Assembly (NCBI RefSeq): GCF_947498825.1
Contig: NZ_CANMLV010000011.1
Coordinates: 1 to 64,000 of the forward strand
Length of the DNA stretch: 64,000 bases
Source: an uncultured Cedecea sp.
GTDB lineage: Bacteria > Pseudomonadota > Gammaproteobacteria > Enterobacterales > Enterobacteriaceae
Direction of reading: 5' to 3'
Shown: one piece after another, positions 1-8,134 of the stretch
Layout of the letters: every line of letters begins with the position of its first letter
Position numbering within the stretch: the stretch's first letter is position 1
Made by a program: the position numbers and the translations under genes
The notes under the pieces: model-generated
Databases searched by the model: none
Seen by the model: only the letters and a program-made list of their open reading frames with translations
What the model was told of the DNA's origin: nothing

Positions 1-67
1 AGTGAAACGCCATGCGCCGATGGTAGTGTGGGGTCTCCCCATGCGAGTCCAGGGAACTGCCAGGCAT
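1..67 (+). rRNA. rrf: 5S ribosomal RNA, 3' part (gene begins before the window)
   Basis: The first 67 bases match the 3' half of an enterobacterial 5S rRNA, including the loop D/E region (GGTAGTGTGGGGTCTCCCC) and the closing strand AACTGCCAGGCAT. The RNA is a component of the large ribosomal subunit. It is followed by mobBA, yihD, srkA and dsbA, as E. coli rrnA is, so this is probably the end of the rrnA-equivalent operon. The 5' half lies outside the window. Confidence 0.95.
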
Positions 68-78
68 CAAATAAGCAG

Positions 79-107
79 AAACCCCAGTCGAAAGGCTGGG
101 GTTTTTT
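79..107 (+). terminator. Terminator of the rRNA operon
   Basis: AACCCCAGTC and GGCTGGGGTT form a GC-rich stem around a GAAA loop, followed directly by a T run. It lies 12 bases after the 5S 3' end and is a typical intrinsic rrn terminator. Confidence 0.9.
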
Positions 108-199
108 GCGTTCCGGGCACCAGAAAATACCCGGCGTCCGCCGGATTTTGCCCTGAGACAAGGCGGCAGATGAGGGCAGAAAAGACACAGGACGGGCCA

Positions 200-256
200 T
201 GCAGCGAGGGTAGGGTAGGGGCTCTCTGTGCGAGTCCAGGGAACTGCCTGGCATCA
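200..256 (+). pseudogene. Decayed second 5S rRNA 3' end
   Basis: This stretch aligns with the preceding 5S 3' end: GGTAGGGTAGGGGCTCTC, then GCGAGTCCAGGGAACTGCC and GGCATCAATTAAGCA. The base pairing of the loop D/E arm is lost and the 5' half is not recognisable. A weaker copy of the rrn terminator follows (ACCCCAGTC, TTTC, GGCTGGGAT, about 268-291). I read it as the relic of a tandem 5S gene, comparable to E. coli rrnD, which carries two 5S genes. Confidence 0.7.
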
Positions 257-325
257 ATTAAGCACAAACCCCAGTCTTTCGGCTGGGATTTGTGAATATT
301 TTTAAGTTATTAAATATAGGTGATA

Positions 326-2839
326 TTAAAAGTTATATTTAACTCCAACCGTTACACTGGTATTGCTATAACCTTTATCAGCGATCTGAGTTCCGATATT
401 TCCCCATATATTTACTTGTGAATTAAATTTACCCGCAATACCGACTTTGACTTCCCCTATATTGCGCGTACCAGCCTGAGAGATACTATCCCCATCCAGG
501 GTCGTGTCAAATTTACGAGTATTATGAAGCCAGTTTGCTTCAATAAAGGGTTCAAACTCACGGTTTTTATCCTTATCCATAGCATGCTGACCTTTCAGAT
601 ATGTTCTGATCCCCAAGCGTGTCTGAATATTACCTTTTCCACCACCGATGACACGAGTACCATTTGCTTCTCTGTGTTTTTTAGCCTTCACACCCATTTT
701 GGTTATCTGAGTCTGTGGCTGAATAAACCACTGCTCAGCCATTCCTTGATGTTTGATAAACTCACCTACTTTGATGGTATAACCTGTTTCAATGGCAGCG
801 TTTATCCCCTTTGACTTATAATTTTCTTTTGGAAGTTTCTGTCCATGTACGTGGTTATTCAACCAGTTATACTGTATCCAACCATCGACATACAGACCTA
901 ATTTATCCGTATTATTGGTAAACCAAGTAGCATAAGATCCGATGCTATAGCCTTCAACAGACCCTTTTGAATGGTAATTTGTGATTGAAGATCGGCTATT
1001 ACTGCTGTTATTTCCATAACCGGCCATCAGACCCAAACGTCCCTGTTTATGACCATTGCTACTCCACTTCATTACATCACCACCTAACATGGTAACGTAA
1101 CTTTTACTCTGTGTTTTTAGCTGATTGTTACTGTCATACCAGTTATTATTATTACCGACTTGGCGTAGCCACAAGCTAGTGATTTTCTTTTTACCCGTTT
1201 GTCTATCAGTAAACTGTGTTTCACCTGGACGATCGTTCAATGTCGTAGTAAATAAGGTATTTGATGCACTCAAATTTGCAATATAGCTTGCAGCCTCTGG
1301 ACGCTCAATACGGTTATTTGAGTTGTGTTTATTAGTCAGATACCAGTTTCCCCTATTATTGCCATCTCCACGGACCAAGGAGTAATCATAAGCTCCTGCT
1401 GTAATACGTCCAGCTTGATTAAAAATACCTTCAGAAAGCCCATCGACATGGATAAGTTTAAGATCATTAAGAGAGGAGCTATCTGTACCGCCAATATTTT
1501 TTATCGACACATTTGTTAATCCTGAACTATTACCCCTAATAATTAATCTATTTAATACCATGTTATTTTTTACTGCAGTAGGACTTAAGCTGATAAAGCC
1601 ATTTTTGCCAATATAATTTCCAGTAATAATTAAATTAACTTCACTTTTATCTCCTTTTGAAAATATAAATTTACCTGAGCTATAAATGTTTTTTAATTTA
1701 TGTTTAGTGTAGCTGGCATCTATATCTAGTTCTTGACTACTTGTCACGTAAGATTCTGATCCTTCAGTATTATCAATCGCATTACTCAACTCCTGGCCCG
1801 CATCACTTGAGTCAGATTCAGTGCTCGACACAGATGGTAAGGCGGGCGAAGTGGGTATAGGCCCAGCAGATGTAGATGCAGATGGATCAGGTTTAACGCT
1901 CAACACAGATGGCAAGGCGGGCGAAGTGGGTATAGGCCCAGATGATGTAGATGCAGATGAATCAGGTTTAACGCTCAACGCAGATGGCAAGGGAGGCGGA
2001 ATTGGTATAGACCCAGCAGATGTAGATGCAGATGGATCAGGTTTAACGCTCAGCACAGATGGTAAGGCGGGCGAAGTGGGTATAGGCCCAGATGATGTAG
2101 ATGCAGATGAATCAGGTTTAACGCTCAACGCTGATGGCAAGGGGGGCGGAATTGGTATAGACCCAGGTGATGCAGGTGCAGATGGATTAGACACAGATGG
2201 CAAGGGGGGTGGAATTGGTATAGACCCAGGTGATGCAGGTGCCGATGGATTAGACACAGATGGCAAGGAGGGAGGAGTTGGTATAGGTCCGGATGGTGCA
2301 GGTGTTGGTGTAGGTGGAGTAGATGTAAAAAAACTCTGTAAATATTTACGTGCTGTTATAAAATTTTCAGACGGGATTGTAGAGTTTTTTAAATCGGATG
2401 TTCTAGTAGTACTGGTTGGTTTATTGCTCTTGCCCATCATTGAATCAGCAAGCAGTCGACTGATTTCGTAAAAATCATAAGATGGCTCCGGTGGATTGCT
2501 CTCGAGATTAGGTTTTTCATCAGAACCGCCATGACGTTTAGCTGTATTTCCCAGCGTTTGGTCAGCCTGATTAGAATCAGGTAATTGAAAACTATATCTT
2601 TTATTCAAACGATTATTTATTATCTCGCGCCTTTGTGAATAAGACGATTCTTCCGAATCACTACTCCTGTAACTATCATAATAATCATCTGCAGTACTCC
2701 GGTTACTGGAGGTAACGTTAAGGGATTGCGGGATGGTATTTTTTGGGGGATGAGCATATGTCTTTATGGCTGCCAGCATCAGGCAGGACAATAATAAAAT
2801 AAATAATTTACTTTTTTTTAAATTTTTTCTATAACTCAT
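326..2839 (-). CDS. Autotransporter with proline-rich repeat passenger and C-terminal beta-barrel
   Basis: The 837-residue product begins with a signal peptide (basic start, then LFILLLSCLMLAAIKTYA, residues 12-29). A Ser/Asp/Tyr-rich linker follows. Residues about 174-340 are proline-rich tandem repeats of 21 residues (SIPIPPPLPSVSNPSAPASPG) and 25 residues. Residues about 395-502 resemble the AIDA/pertactin-type junction (LIIRGNSSGLTNV, then AGAYDYSL and GNWYL). About 555-837 is an outer-membrane beta-barrel ending in the terminal Phe typical of outer-membrane proteins. By family it should export its own passenger to the cell surface, as a type Va system. The ATG at 2839 is preceded by GGAAG. 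The gene sits between the rRNA operon and mobB, where E. coli has none. The ligand is unknown. Confidence 0.88.
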   Translation of the reverse strand: MSYRKNLKKSKLFILLLSCLMLAAIKTYAHPPKNTIPQSLNVTSSNRSTADDYYDSYRSSDSEESSYSQRREIINNRLNKRYSFQLPDSNQADQTLGNTAKRHGGSDEKPNLESNPPEPSYDFYEISRLLADSMMGKSNKPTSTTRTSDLKNSTIPSENFITARKYLQSFFTSTPPTPTPAPSGPIPTPPSLPSVSNPSAPASPGSIPIPPPLPSVSNPSAPASPGSIPIPPPLPSALSVKPDSSASTSSGPIPTSPALPSVLSVKPDPSASTSAGSIPIPPPLPSALSVKPDSSASTSSGPIPTSPALPSVLSVKPDPSASTSAGPIPTSPALPSVSSTESDSSDAGQELSNAIDNTEGSESYVTSSQELDIDASYTKHKLKNIYSSGKFIFSKGDKSEVNLIITGNYIGKNGFISLSPTAVKNNMVLNRLIIRGNSSGLTNVSIKNIGGTDSSSLNDLKLIHVDGLSEGIFNQAGRITAGAYDYSLVRGDGNNRGNWYLTNKHNSNNRIERPEAASYIANLSASNTLFTTTLNDRPGETQFTDRQTGKKKITSLWLRQVGNNNNWYDSNNQLKTQSKSYVTMLGGDVMKWSSNGHKQGRLGLMAGYGNNSSNSRSSITNYHSKGSVEGYSIGSYATWFTNNTDKLGLYVDGWIQYNWLNNHVHGQKLPKENYKSKGINAAIETGYTIKVGEFIKHQGMAEQWFIQPQTQITKMGVKAKKHREANGTRVIGGGKGNIQTRLGIRTYLKGQHAMDKDKNREFEPFIEANWLHNTRKFDTTLDGDSISQAGTRNIGEVKVGIAGKFNSQVNIWGNIGTQIADKGYSNTSVTVGVKYNF
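1835..2330 (-). repeat. Tandem repeats encoding the proline-rich passenger
   Basis: Near-identical direct repeats lie inside the autotransporter gene. One family is 75 bp long (25 residues), with two alternating subtypes, PIPTSPALPSVLSVKPD and SIPIPPPLPSALSVKPD. The other is 63 bp (21 residues). Both lengths are multiples of three, so gain or loss of a unit would keep the frame and change only passenger length. Confidence 0.88.
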
Positions 2840-3577
2840 AGAATATCTTCCACTACATTATTTAGATGAATGTCAATCATTGTCACTTGCTATGAAAAAT
2901 AGTGTGTGATAACGATGATCATTTAATTTAGTTACAAAGTATTAGGTTGTTAACTGAACTCTCATCATCTAAATGTCTTATTATCCTGATTGCATCACGA
3001 GCACCTCCATTGTGCTTATAGGTTGGACCGAACTAATAATGTCATTATGGTAGGTAATGAAAACTATGACTTCATAGTTAATGATATTAAAAGTGATAAA
3101 TAATTTAGTTATGATGAGATGTTTTTTTAAACTACATCCTGATAATAATATATGATCTAATGAGATGTAATATATTATTTGTTTGTGATGTATTATGTGT
3201 GTTGGAAATATATGGTTTTAATGTGCGCACCTGCCATTTAATATCCTTGTTGCAACATTTTATTATATTAATTTCTTGGTGTCTGTCTGCATGGTTTTGT
3301 TTTTACTAAAGATTAAATAAATACAATTTATTCCTGGTTGTTTCACGTTGACAATATATCCTTCCTGAAAATTATCTCGGTGAATAAAATGATTGCCCTT
3401 GCGTTATTTGTATTATCTTAATTGACATTAAAGAAATTTAATATGTGTTAATTTGTTTTGTGGTGAAATCTGTACAAATACTTAAACTATCACCCTAATT
3501 AAATATTTTATCCTCCGTATCAGAATAGTTGACAGAGAATCTGCAGCTAAGGCTTCTGGAGAAGCCTAAGATATATA
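2840..3577. other. AT-rich non-coding stretch between the autotransporter and mobB
   Basis: About 740 bases with no convincing reading frame. It is strongly AT-rich and is presumably where the leftward autotransporter promoter lies, but I cannot single one out. A short stem (GGCTTCT, GG, AGAAGCC, about 3550-3566) lies just beyond the mobB stop codon. It lacks a good T tract on the mobB strand, so it is only a weak terminator candidate. Confidence 0.5.
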
Positions 3578-4087
3578 TTATGTTGTTCTGTTTAACCACT
3601 GGCAGATAAAATCAGCAATAATCTGTGGTTCATTAAGTGGCAGAACAGGGACCGGCATATTTATAGGAACATCACTCGCCAGCGCAATCACATAGGGGTC
3701 GAGAATCAGTTCATGTAATGTATGTCCAGCCTCTTGGCGATAAAGTAATATTTTTGCTATTTCTTCATGCTTAAAACCTTCAACTAAAACAAGATCCAGA
3801 GTTGAATGATCCATTCTTGAGACTAAATAAGATAAGGACAGCGGCGGTAACTCAGGTGTTTCTGTCATCAGTGCCCAGCGCTGCTGGCTGGCCACAATGG
3901 TTTGTTCTGCTCCGGCTTTACGCAACTCGTAGCTATCTTTTCCTGGAGTATCAACGTCCATATTATGATGAGTGTGCTTAATCAGGCCCGGGCGGATATT
4001 TCTGGCGCGTAATAGCGGGATCAATTGCTTCAGTAGGGTTGTTTTTCCGGTTCCGCTCCAGGCTGAAATAGCCAGTAAAGGTATCAT
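3578..4087 (-). CDS. mobB: Molybdopterin-guanine dinucleotide biosynthesis adaptor protein MobB
   Basis: This 169-residue P-loop protein has GTGKTT at residues 12-17, close to the E. coli MobB length. MobB binds GTP and assists MobA in attaching GMP to molybdopterin, making the bis-MGD cofactor of enzymes such as nitrate and DMSO reductases; it acts in the cytoplasm. Its ATG overlaps the mobA stop codon by four bases (ATGA), so the two genes are transcribed and probably translated together. The order mobA-mobB beside an rRNA operon matches E. coli. Confidence 0.95.
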   Translation of the reverse strand: MIPLLAISAWSGTGKTTLLKQLIPLLRARNIRPGLIKHTHHNMDVDTPGKDSYELRKAGAEQTIVASQQRWALMTETPELPPLSLSYLVSRMDHSTLDLVLVEGFKHEEIAKILLYRQEAGHTLHELILDPYVIALASDVPINMPVPVLPLNEPQIIADFICQWLNRTT

Positions 4088-4680
4088 TGTCCAGACTCCT
4101 GCCAGTTGGATAACTCATCGAATGTATTGATATTCGCAAAGTCAGTGAGTGAGTTATCAAAGATAACCGCTTTCCCGCCGATACTTCGTAAAAACTGCAT
4201 CACACGTCTTTCGCCTGCAAATAAATAGGCTCTTAGTGCTACTCTTGCAGAGTGATGAACTAATGCTATTCCTGGATGGTCTCGCTCACTGTCATTGACC
4301 CATACCGCAGCGATAGCTGGATTACCAAGGCCATCCCAAAGAGATGAGACCAGGTGAGAAGGAATATTGGGAGTATCACAAGGTACAAACAGAAACCATT
4401 CACTTTTTATCGCCTCCATCACCGCTAGCATCCCGGCAAGAGGCCCCGGATAGTCCGGTAACGAATCAGCTATAACAGGAACACCTGCTTGCTGATAGAT
4501 ATCGATATGTCGGTTAGCACTGATAGCCAGTTGGCTGACCTGAGGACGTAATGTTTCCAGCACATATTGAAAGAGTGCTATACCATTAAGCAACACCAGG
4601 CCTTTATCTTCTCCACCCATACGGCTTCCCTGACCACCGGCCAGTACGACACCCGTTATTTTTGCCCGTTGCTGCACCAT
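4084..4680 (-). CDS. mobA: Molybdenum cofactor guanylyltransferase MobA
   Basis: The product transfers GMP from GTP to molybdopterin. The nucleotide-binding signature LAGGQGSRMGG lies near the N-terminus, followed by DKGL, and VPCDTP is in mid-protein. I place the start at the ATG at 4680, giving 198 residues. An AGAGG Shine-Dalgarno sits about six bases upstream of it, and an alternative GTG at 4686 would fall inside that site. It is first in a two-gene operon with mobB. Confidence 0.95.
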   Translation of the reverse strand: MVQQRAKITGVVLAGGQGSRMGGEDKGLVLLNGIALFQYVLETLRPQVSQLAISANRHIDIYQQAGVPVIADSLPDYPGPLAGMLAVMEAIKSEWFLFVPCDTPNIPSHLVSSLWDGLGNPAIAAVWVNDSERDHPGIALVHHSARVALRAYLFAGERRVMQFLRSIGGKAVIFDNSLTDFANINTFDELSNWQESGQ

Positions 4681-4748
4681 TACCACCTCTTTTAATGTGG
4701 GATTAAGCTTGATACCTTGTGGTATCTCACTTGTGACAGGAATACAAA

Positions 4749-5018
4749 ATGAAATGTAAACGTCTTAATGAACTACTCGAACTTTTGCAACCCGCATGGA
4801 GCAAAGAGCCCGATCTTAATCTGATACAATTCTTACAGAAACTGGCTCAGGAGTCAGGTTATAGTGGAGATCTTGCCTCTCTGACTGATGACATATTGAT
4901 TTATCATCTGAAAATGCGAGACTCGGCTAAAGATGCCGTAATACCAGGTATTCAAAAAGATTATGAAGATGACTTTAAAACGGCACTATTACGCGCCCGG
5001 GGTGTTATTAAAGAGTAA
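4749..5018 (+). CDS. yihD: YihD family protein (DUF1040)
   Basis: This 89-residue protein is nearly identical in length and sequence to E. coli YihD (MKCKRLNE start, [28 protein letters not shown] end). It is small, acidic and soluble, with no signal peptide or membrane segment. Its biochemical function is not established. It starts 68 bases from the divergent mobA start and precedes srkA and dsbA, the conserved enterobacterial order. Confidence 0.95.
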   Translation: MKCKRLNELLELLQPAWSKEPDLNLIQFLQKLAQESGYSGDLASLTDDILIYHLKMRDSAKDAVIPGIQKDYEDDFKTALLRARGVIKE

Positions 5019-5093
5019 AACCTTGTAAGCCGGTAATGTTAAGCCTGTTTAGAGTGTTATTCTGAACCATTCGTATTGATAGTCGGTTACCGG

Positions 5094-6080
5094 ATGAAAG
5101 ACAGCGCTTTTAATTTCCAGACTCTGCATCCTGATACCATTATGAATGCCCTCTTTGAGCAGGGCATCCGTGTGGATTCGGGGCTGACGCCATTAAACAG
5201 TTTTGAGAATCGGGTTTATCAATTCCAGGACGAAGATCGCAGGCGTTATGTGGTGAAGTTTTATCGCCCATGTCGCTGGTCAGCGGAACAGATAGAAGAA
5301 GAACATCGCTTTGCTCAAGCACTATTTGAAGAAGAAGTCCCTCTGGCGGCACCACTGAGCTTTGACGGCAAAACACTACTCCATTATCAGGGGTTTATGT
5401 TTGCTGTGTTCCCGAGCCTTGGAGGACGTCAGTATGAAACTGATAATATCGACCAGATGGAGTGGGTCGGTCGTTATCTGGGGCGTATCCATCAAACAGG
5501 TCGGCGCTCTCTGTTTCAAGCCAGACCCACTATCGGTCTGGATGAATATATGTGGCAACCTCGGGTGCTATTTGAAGATAGTGTTATGATCCCTGATTCT
5601 CTTAAGTCAGCCTTTCTGGCAGCGACAGATACACTGATTAATGAAGTCGAGCAGCATTGGTCTGGTGATGCCGAGTTATTACGCCTGCATGGTGACTGCC
5701 ATCCGGGAAATATTCTCTGGCGTGACGGACCGTTGTTTGTTGATCTTGATGACGCGCGTAATGGTCCGGCAGTTCAGGATATTTGGATGTTACTTAATGG
5801 CGATAAAGTCGAGCAGCGTATGCAGCTTGAAACCATTATTGAGGCTTATGAAGAATTTTCCTCCTTTGATACTCGCGAAATTGCGCTGATCGAACCTTTG
5901 CGTGGAATGCGTATTGTCCACTATCTGGCGTGGTTGATGCGGCGTTGGGACGATCCTGCTTTTCCAAGAAATTTCCCGTGGTTACTGGAAGAGGATTTCT
6001 GGCTAAGGCAAACAACAATATTTACCGAGCAAGTTCGGGTTCTTCGTGAACCGCCGTTACAATTAGCACCAATGTATTAA
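5094..6080 (+). CDS. srkA: Stress response kinase A (YihE)
   Basis: The 328-residue product matches E. coli SrkA in length and throughout its sequence. It is an aminoglycoside-phosphotransferase-fold Ser/Thr kinase reported to counter cell death under stress. Kinase motifs visible are VVKFYRP (ATP-site lysine), [14 protein letters not shown] (catalytic loop) and [11 protein letters not shown] (metal-binding DLDD). I prefer the ATG at 5094 over a TTG at 5076, because it reproduces the family N-terminus ([14 protein letters not shown]). It lies directly upstream of dsbA and may be cotranscribed with it. Confidence 0.95.
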   Translation: MKDSAFNFQTLHPDTIMNALFEQGIRVDSGLTPLNSFENRVYQFQDEDRRRYVVKFYRPCRWSAEQIEEEHRFAQALFEEEVPLAAPLSFDGKTLLHYQGFMFAVFPSLGGRQYETDNIDQMEWVGRYLGRIHQTGRRSLFQARPTIGLDEYMWQPRVLFEDSVMIPDSLKSAFLAATDTLINEVEQHWSGDAELLRLHGDCHPGNILWRDGPLFVDLDDARNGPAVQDIWMLLNGDKVEQRMQLETIIEAYEEFSSFDTREIALIEPLRGMRIVHYLAWLMRRWDDPAFPRNFPWLLEEDFWLRQTTIFTEQVRVLREPPLQLAPMY

Positions 6081-6109
6081 CTGTGAATACAAAATTCAGG
6101 AGAGATTTG

Positions 6110-6736
6110 ATGATGAAGAAAATTTGGCTGGCGCTGGCTGGTATAGTTCTGGCATTTAGTGCATCTGCTGCAGATATTACTAATGGTAAACAATATATTA
6201 CAATTGATAAGCCGGTAGCAGGCGCACCGGAGGTGCTGGAGTTCTTCTCCTTCTACTGCCCACACTGCTATCAGTTTGAAGATGTATTGCACGTTTCTGA
6301 TAACGTGAAGAAAAAACTGCCAGAAGGTACCAAATTAGTAAAATATCATGTTGAATTTCTTGGTCCTTTAGGTAAACAAGTCACTCAAGCATGGGCTGTT
6401 GCCATGGCCCTGGGCGTAGAAGATAAAGTGACTGTGCCAATGTTTGAAGCAATCCAAAAAACGCAGACCGTACAGAATGAAGCTGATATCCGTAAAGTGT
6501 TTATTGATGCCGGCGTACCCGCTGAAGAGTATGATGCAGCCTTAAATAGCTTTGTGGTCAAATCTCTGGTTGCTCAGCAAGAGAAAGCTGCGGCTGACTT
6601 CCAGTTACGTGGCGTACCAGCAATGTATGTTGATGGTAAATATATGCTAAATTCACAAGGTATGAATACCAGTGACTTGGATGTTTTTGTCCAGGAATAT
6701 GCAAATACTGTGAAACACTTGGTAGAAAAAAAATAA
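6110..6736 (+). CDS. dsbA: Thiol:disulfide interchange protein DsbA
   Basis: DsbA is the periplasmic oxidase that introduces disulfide bonds into exported proteins and is reoxidised by DsbB. The sequence has a signal peptide ([18 protein letters not shown], cleavage after ASA), a thioredoxin fold with the active site CPHC in [12 protein letters not shown], and the cis-proline loop RGVPAM. AGGAGA lies 6 bases before ATG 6110 and 9 bases before ATG 6113; either start is possible. It follows srkA by about 30 bases. E. coli yihF, which normally comes next, is absent. Confidence 0.97.
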   Translation: MMKKIWLALAGIVLAFSASAADITNGKQYITIDKPVAGAPEVLEFFSFYCPHCYQFEDVLHVSDNVKKKLPEGTKLVKYHVEFLGPLGKQVTQAWAVAMALGVEDKVTVPMFEAIQKTQTVQNEADIRKVFIDAGVPAEEYDAALNSFVVKSLVAQQEKAAADFQLRGVPAMYVDGKYMLNSQGMNTSDLDVFVQEYANTVKHLVEKK

Positions 6737-6758
6737 CTTGACGGTATTTTTTCATCAG

Positions 6759-6789
6759 GCCTGAGTATGGTATGTACTCAGGCTTTTTT
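6759..6789 (+). terminator. Terminator downstream of dsbA
   Basis: GCCTGAGTA and TACTCAGGC pair across a short loop and are followed by TTTTTTG, a good intrinsic terminator for dsbA. The hairpin overlaps the stop codon of the convergent yihG gene. Confidence 0.85.
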
Positions 6790-7734
6790 GTTTTCTAAGG
6801 CTTGTTTATCTTGCTGGTATAATGTTTCAAGCTGACTGTCTTTTTCATCCCATAATGTGTTTAGCCATAGCTGAAAGCGACGTTTGAAATTGTTATCGTT
6901 GAGATAATCACCGTGCAAGTCTTCTGTCACTGGTAATAAAGAAATACGAACAATAATACGGGTCATTTTTCCGCTTAACATATCGTAGAACGGAGACTGA
7001 ATATTTTCCGGGTAGCACAGTGTGACATTCAGTAATTTATTGAACTGATCACCCAGAACGCTTAATGCCATGGCGATTCCGGCGGCTTTAGGTGCTAATA
7101 AATTCTTGAAGGATGAGCGGGTCTGACGACTTTTTTCAGGGGTAAAACGAGACCCTTCCACAAAGTTAACAATAGTTGTTGGATGATTACGGAATTTCAG
7201 ACAAGAACGACGTGTGGTGTCGATATCTTTGCCGCGCCGTTCGGGGTGGCGTAGTAGATAGCCACGTGAATAACGTTTCATAAAAGGCATTCCCAATGCC
7301 CAGCAGGCGAGCCCAAGAAAAGGGATCCAGGCCAACTGTTGCTTAAGAAAATATTTATTCATCGGTATGTGTTTACGAAACAGCACACACAAAATGACAA
7401 TATCTGCCCAACTTTGATGATTGCAGATCAATAAATACCAGCTCTTTTTGCTCAGCCCCTCTAGCCCCTGAATATCCCATACCAGATGGGGATTAAGTTG
7501 AATTAATAGTGCTAAGGCCTCGCACCAACAATACATCATTAGTTCTGCAAAGGCTGACATTGCACGCGAAACTGAGGCTATGGGAAGGAGTAACTTGATG
7601 GCGCCGGCAATAATTATAGGTACAGAGCAAGCGATCGTGACCAGAATGGTCAAAACAACACTTAATATCAGTACAAACGGTGAGAGTAATCTCGACATAA
7701 ATGACTTTTTCAATAATAGGGTATAAGAGAGCAA
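6778..7734 (-). CDS. yihG: Inner-membrane acyltransferase YihG (PlsC-type)
   Basis: The product resembles E. coli YihG over its whole length. It has an N-terminal hydrophobic segment ([17 protein letters not shown]) and the lysophospholipid acyltransferase motifs NHQSWAD (H-x4-D catalytic block) and FVEGSRFT, so it probably acylates lysophosphatidic acid at the inner membrane. The start is uncertain: TTG at 7734 has AGGA just upstream, while ATG at 7698 gives the conserved membrane start but lacks a clear ribosome-binding site. It is convergent with dsbA and divergent from polA. Confidence 0.92.
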   Translation of the reverse strand: MLSYTLLLKKSFMSRLLSPFVLILSVVLTILVTIACSVPIIIAGAIKLLLPIASVSRAMSAFAELMMYCWCEALALLIQLNPHLVWDIQGLEGLSKKSWYLLICNHQSWADIVILCVLFRKHIPMNKYFLKQQLAWIPFLGLACWALGMPFMKRYSRGYLLRHPERRGKDIDTTRRSCLKFRNHPTTIVNFVEGSRFTPEKSRQTRSSFKNLLAPKAAGIAMALSVLGDQFNKLLNVTLCYPENIQSPFYDMLSGKMTRIIVRISLLPVTEDLHGDYLNDNNFKRRFQLWLNTLWDEKDSQLETLYQQDKQALENKKA

Positions 7735-7996
7735 ATATCCTGGGTATCGGATTTTAACAGAAAACCAATACTACGGGGTTCTTGATACAAAAATGATTTT
7801 ACCTCCTACGAGAGACAGAGAAATATTTTACTATGAACGGCATAAATGGACTTTTATATCCACATTGAGTTATTAATTGTTCTATTCCACTGTTTGAATG
7901 GCTTGCTGTGTAACCTCATGAAAAAAATGACTTTTTTTTGTTTTGTTATATATAAACAATAAATGCAATAAATTGGATATAAAATTGTACACAAAG

Positions 7997-8034
7997 TTAT
8001 CCACAGGACGATCCCTTTAACAGATCGTTCTGTG
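7997..8034. promoter_or_regulatory. DnaA box and GATC-containing inverted repeat upstream of polA
   Basis: A perfect DnaA box (TTATCCACA) at 7997-8005 overlaps an interrupted inverted repeat: CACAG-ACGATC on one side (8002-8013) and GATCGT-CTGTG on the other (8023-8034). Both arms contain a Dam site, and a third GATC follows near 8050. It lies about 100-135 bases before the polA start. DnaA stimulation of polA has been reported in E. coli, so a DnaA-responsive polA promoter is a reasonable inference. Confidence 0.6.
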
Positions 8035-8134
8035 TGGAATTCTTTTCAGGATCTTTGCGCCAAAATTTCATGTTTTGGCCCAGGCTATGGCATCCTTTAG
8101 CATAGATTAATTACCAGGCATGGAACGAAACATT

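Noticed and set aside
2..295. Plus-strand frame across the 5S region
   Set aside because: It runs through the 5S rRNA gene, its terminator and the 5S relic, so it cannot be a real gene.
1835..2330. CRISPR-like repetition
   Set aside because: The repeats are contiguous, coding and in frame, with no unique spacers. No array or cas gene was seen anywhere in the window.
1821..2471. Long plus-strand frame rich in Gly and Asp, opposite the autotransporter
   Set aside because: It is the antisense reading of the proline-rich repeats, kept open by their composition and periodicity. It has no ribosome-binding site and no recognisable fold.
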